Shown: positions 39,651 through 40,142 of the stretch, one piece after another
Layout: each line of letters opens with the position of its first letter
Position numbering within the stretch: the stretch's first letter is position 1
DNA from: Elusimicrobia bacterium CG_4_9_14_3_um_filter_62_55
GTDB lineage: Bacteria > Elusimicrobiota > Elusimicrobia > UBA1565
Direction of reading: 5' to 3'
NCBI GenBank assembly: GCA_002790095.1
Contig: PFUL01000172.1
Location: 1 to 40,142, forward strand
DNA length: 40,142 nt
Made by a program: the position numbers and the translations under genes
The notes under the pieces: generated by a model
Told to the model about the DNA's origin: nothing
Databases searched by the model: none
Seen by the model: the letters and a program-made list of their open reading frames with translations, nothing else

Positions 39651-40142
39651 CTACTCGTCCGGTACGAACAGCGCCCCGATCGCCCTCCGGAACCGCTCCA
39701 TCTCGCCCGCGCGGTCTTTCGGCGCAGAGTACATGTAGGCGACGGTGATGCGGTTCGGCCCGTCGATAATCGTGAAATAGTCGTGATGCGCCTGGGGCCG
39801 TCCGTCCTCGGGCGTCGGCACGTTCGCGCAGATGCCGACCTTCCTCCTCCGGTACTCGGAGGGTTTCGGCTCCCGTCCCGCGCGCGAGCAATAATCCCGC
39901 GCGTAGTCCTGATCCCCGGCGAGCACGTCGATCCTGTGCGCTCCGCGCGCCCAGAAGGCGACGGCCTCGTGTCCGGTGATGAACTGAAAACCCTCAAGGC
40001 CCGATTTGACGAGCAGCCACCCGGTTTCGCGGACCGGATGGGTCTCGCCGGCCGCGGGCGCGTCTGTTTTCGAGGTTCGGGCGGCCTCCTTCAGCATCTC
40101 GAGCGAGGTTTTCGCCTTCTTCTCGAAGGTCCGGCCGGTCAA
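39651..40142 (-). CDS. Hypothetical protein, cut by the right edge
   Basis: At least 163 residues; the frame is open to the edge and only a TTG lies there, so the N-terminus is probably outside the window. The visible part has an alpha/beta look with SGLEGFQFITGHEAVAFW, RIDVLAGDQDYARDYC, DYFTIIDGPNRITVAYMYSA and RFRRAIGALF. It could be a small ligand-binding or PsbP/ 'lipoprotein-like' domain, but no family is recognised. Its stop lies four bases from the ABC-F stop on the other strand, so the genes converge without room for a separate terminator. Confidence 0.6.
   Translation of the reverse strand: MTGRTFEKKAKTSLEMLKEAARTSKTDAPAAGETHPVRETGWLLVKSGLEGFQFITGHEAVAFWARGAHRIDVLAGDQDYARDYCSRAGREPKPSEYRRRKVGICANVPTPEDGRPQAHHDYFTIIDGPNRITVAYMYSAPKDRAGEMERFRRAIGALFVPDE

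Noticed and set aside
1-40142. CRISPR arrays, tRNA or rRNA genes, complete insertion sequences, prophage
   Set aside because: No regularly spaced repeats, no cloverleaf or rRNA-like stretches, and no transposase, integrase or capsid motifs were seen in any frame.

Overview
The window comes from a GC-rich, diderm (outer-membrane-bearing) bacterium. This is shown by several outer-membrane or lipoprotein signal sequences, a predicted outer-membrane beta-barrel and GC-biased third codon positions. The many secreted proteins that start with an Ala/Pro-rich low-complexity segment, and the PQ-loop/kinase fusion, make Elusimicrobiota my best guess. That is an inference from style, not from a marker gene. 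No rRNA, tRNA, CRISPR array, phage module or complete transposon was seen.

Left end, 1-7.5 kb. A minus-strand string (zinc-ribbon protein, short DUF3179 protein, carboxymuconolactone-decarboxylase-like protein cut by the window edge) faces a TPR protein. Next comes the most striking locus: a five-gene, overlapping minus-strand operon at 2670-6240. It encodes a true MerR (all three Hg ligand cysteines at the right spacing), a MerT-MerP fusion, a CopZ-like Zn/[2Fe-2S] protein, a secreted NHL propeller fused to an HMA metal-binding domain, and an outer-membrane barrel. A MerR-type promoter with a 20-bp spacer precedes it. There is no merA in or beside it.

7.2-17.3 kb, almost all minus strand. 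It holds a decayed duplicate of a gene 5 kb away, a caspase-like lipoprotein next to a papain-like protease, a likely toxin-antitoxin pair (nucleotidyltransferase + XRE regulator) with paired operators, and two coupled paralogous small proteins. Next are a TetR-nitroreductase operon ending in an SDR remnant and a 9-codon ORF, then a type III polyketide synthase-methyltransferase-FAD oxidoreductase operon. Short perfect palindromes of the REP type sit between these units.

17.6-31.9 kb, plus strand. An AddB/AddA-like helicase-nuclease pair is followed by a row of secreted or lipid-anchored proteins: a knottin-like Cys-rich protein, a HEAT-repeat protein, a YHYH-type protein and a TPR-like lipoprotein. 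Then come the PQ-loop-uridine-kinase-like fusion, a highly charged secreted protein behind a hairpin-rich leader, and a small membrane protein.

31.9-40.1 kb. There are two secreted proteins with HExxH motifs, a frameshifted gene between them, a membrane protein with a tubby/LURP-one-like domain coupled to a signal-anchored protein, an ABC-F ATPase, and a hypothetical gene cut by the right edge.

A theme across the window is the start signal. Many first genes have a TANNNT -10 hexamer only 5-6 bases before the start codon and no Shine-Dalgarno sequence, which points to leaderless mRNAs. Genes inside operons use AGGAGG-type sites or 4-base stop/start overlaps.
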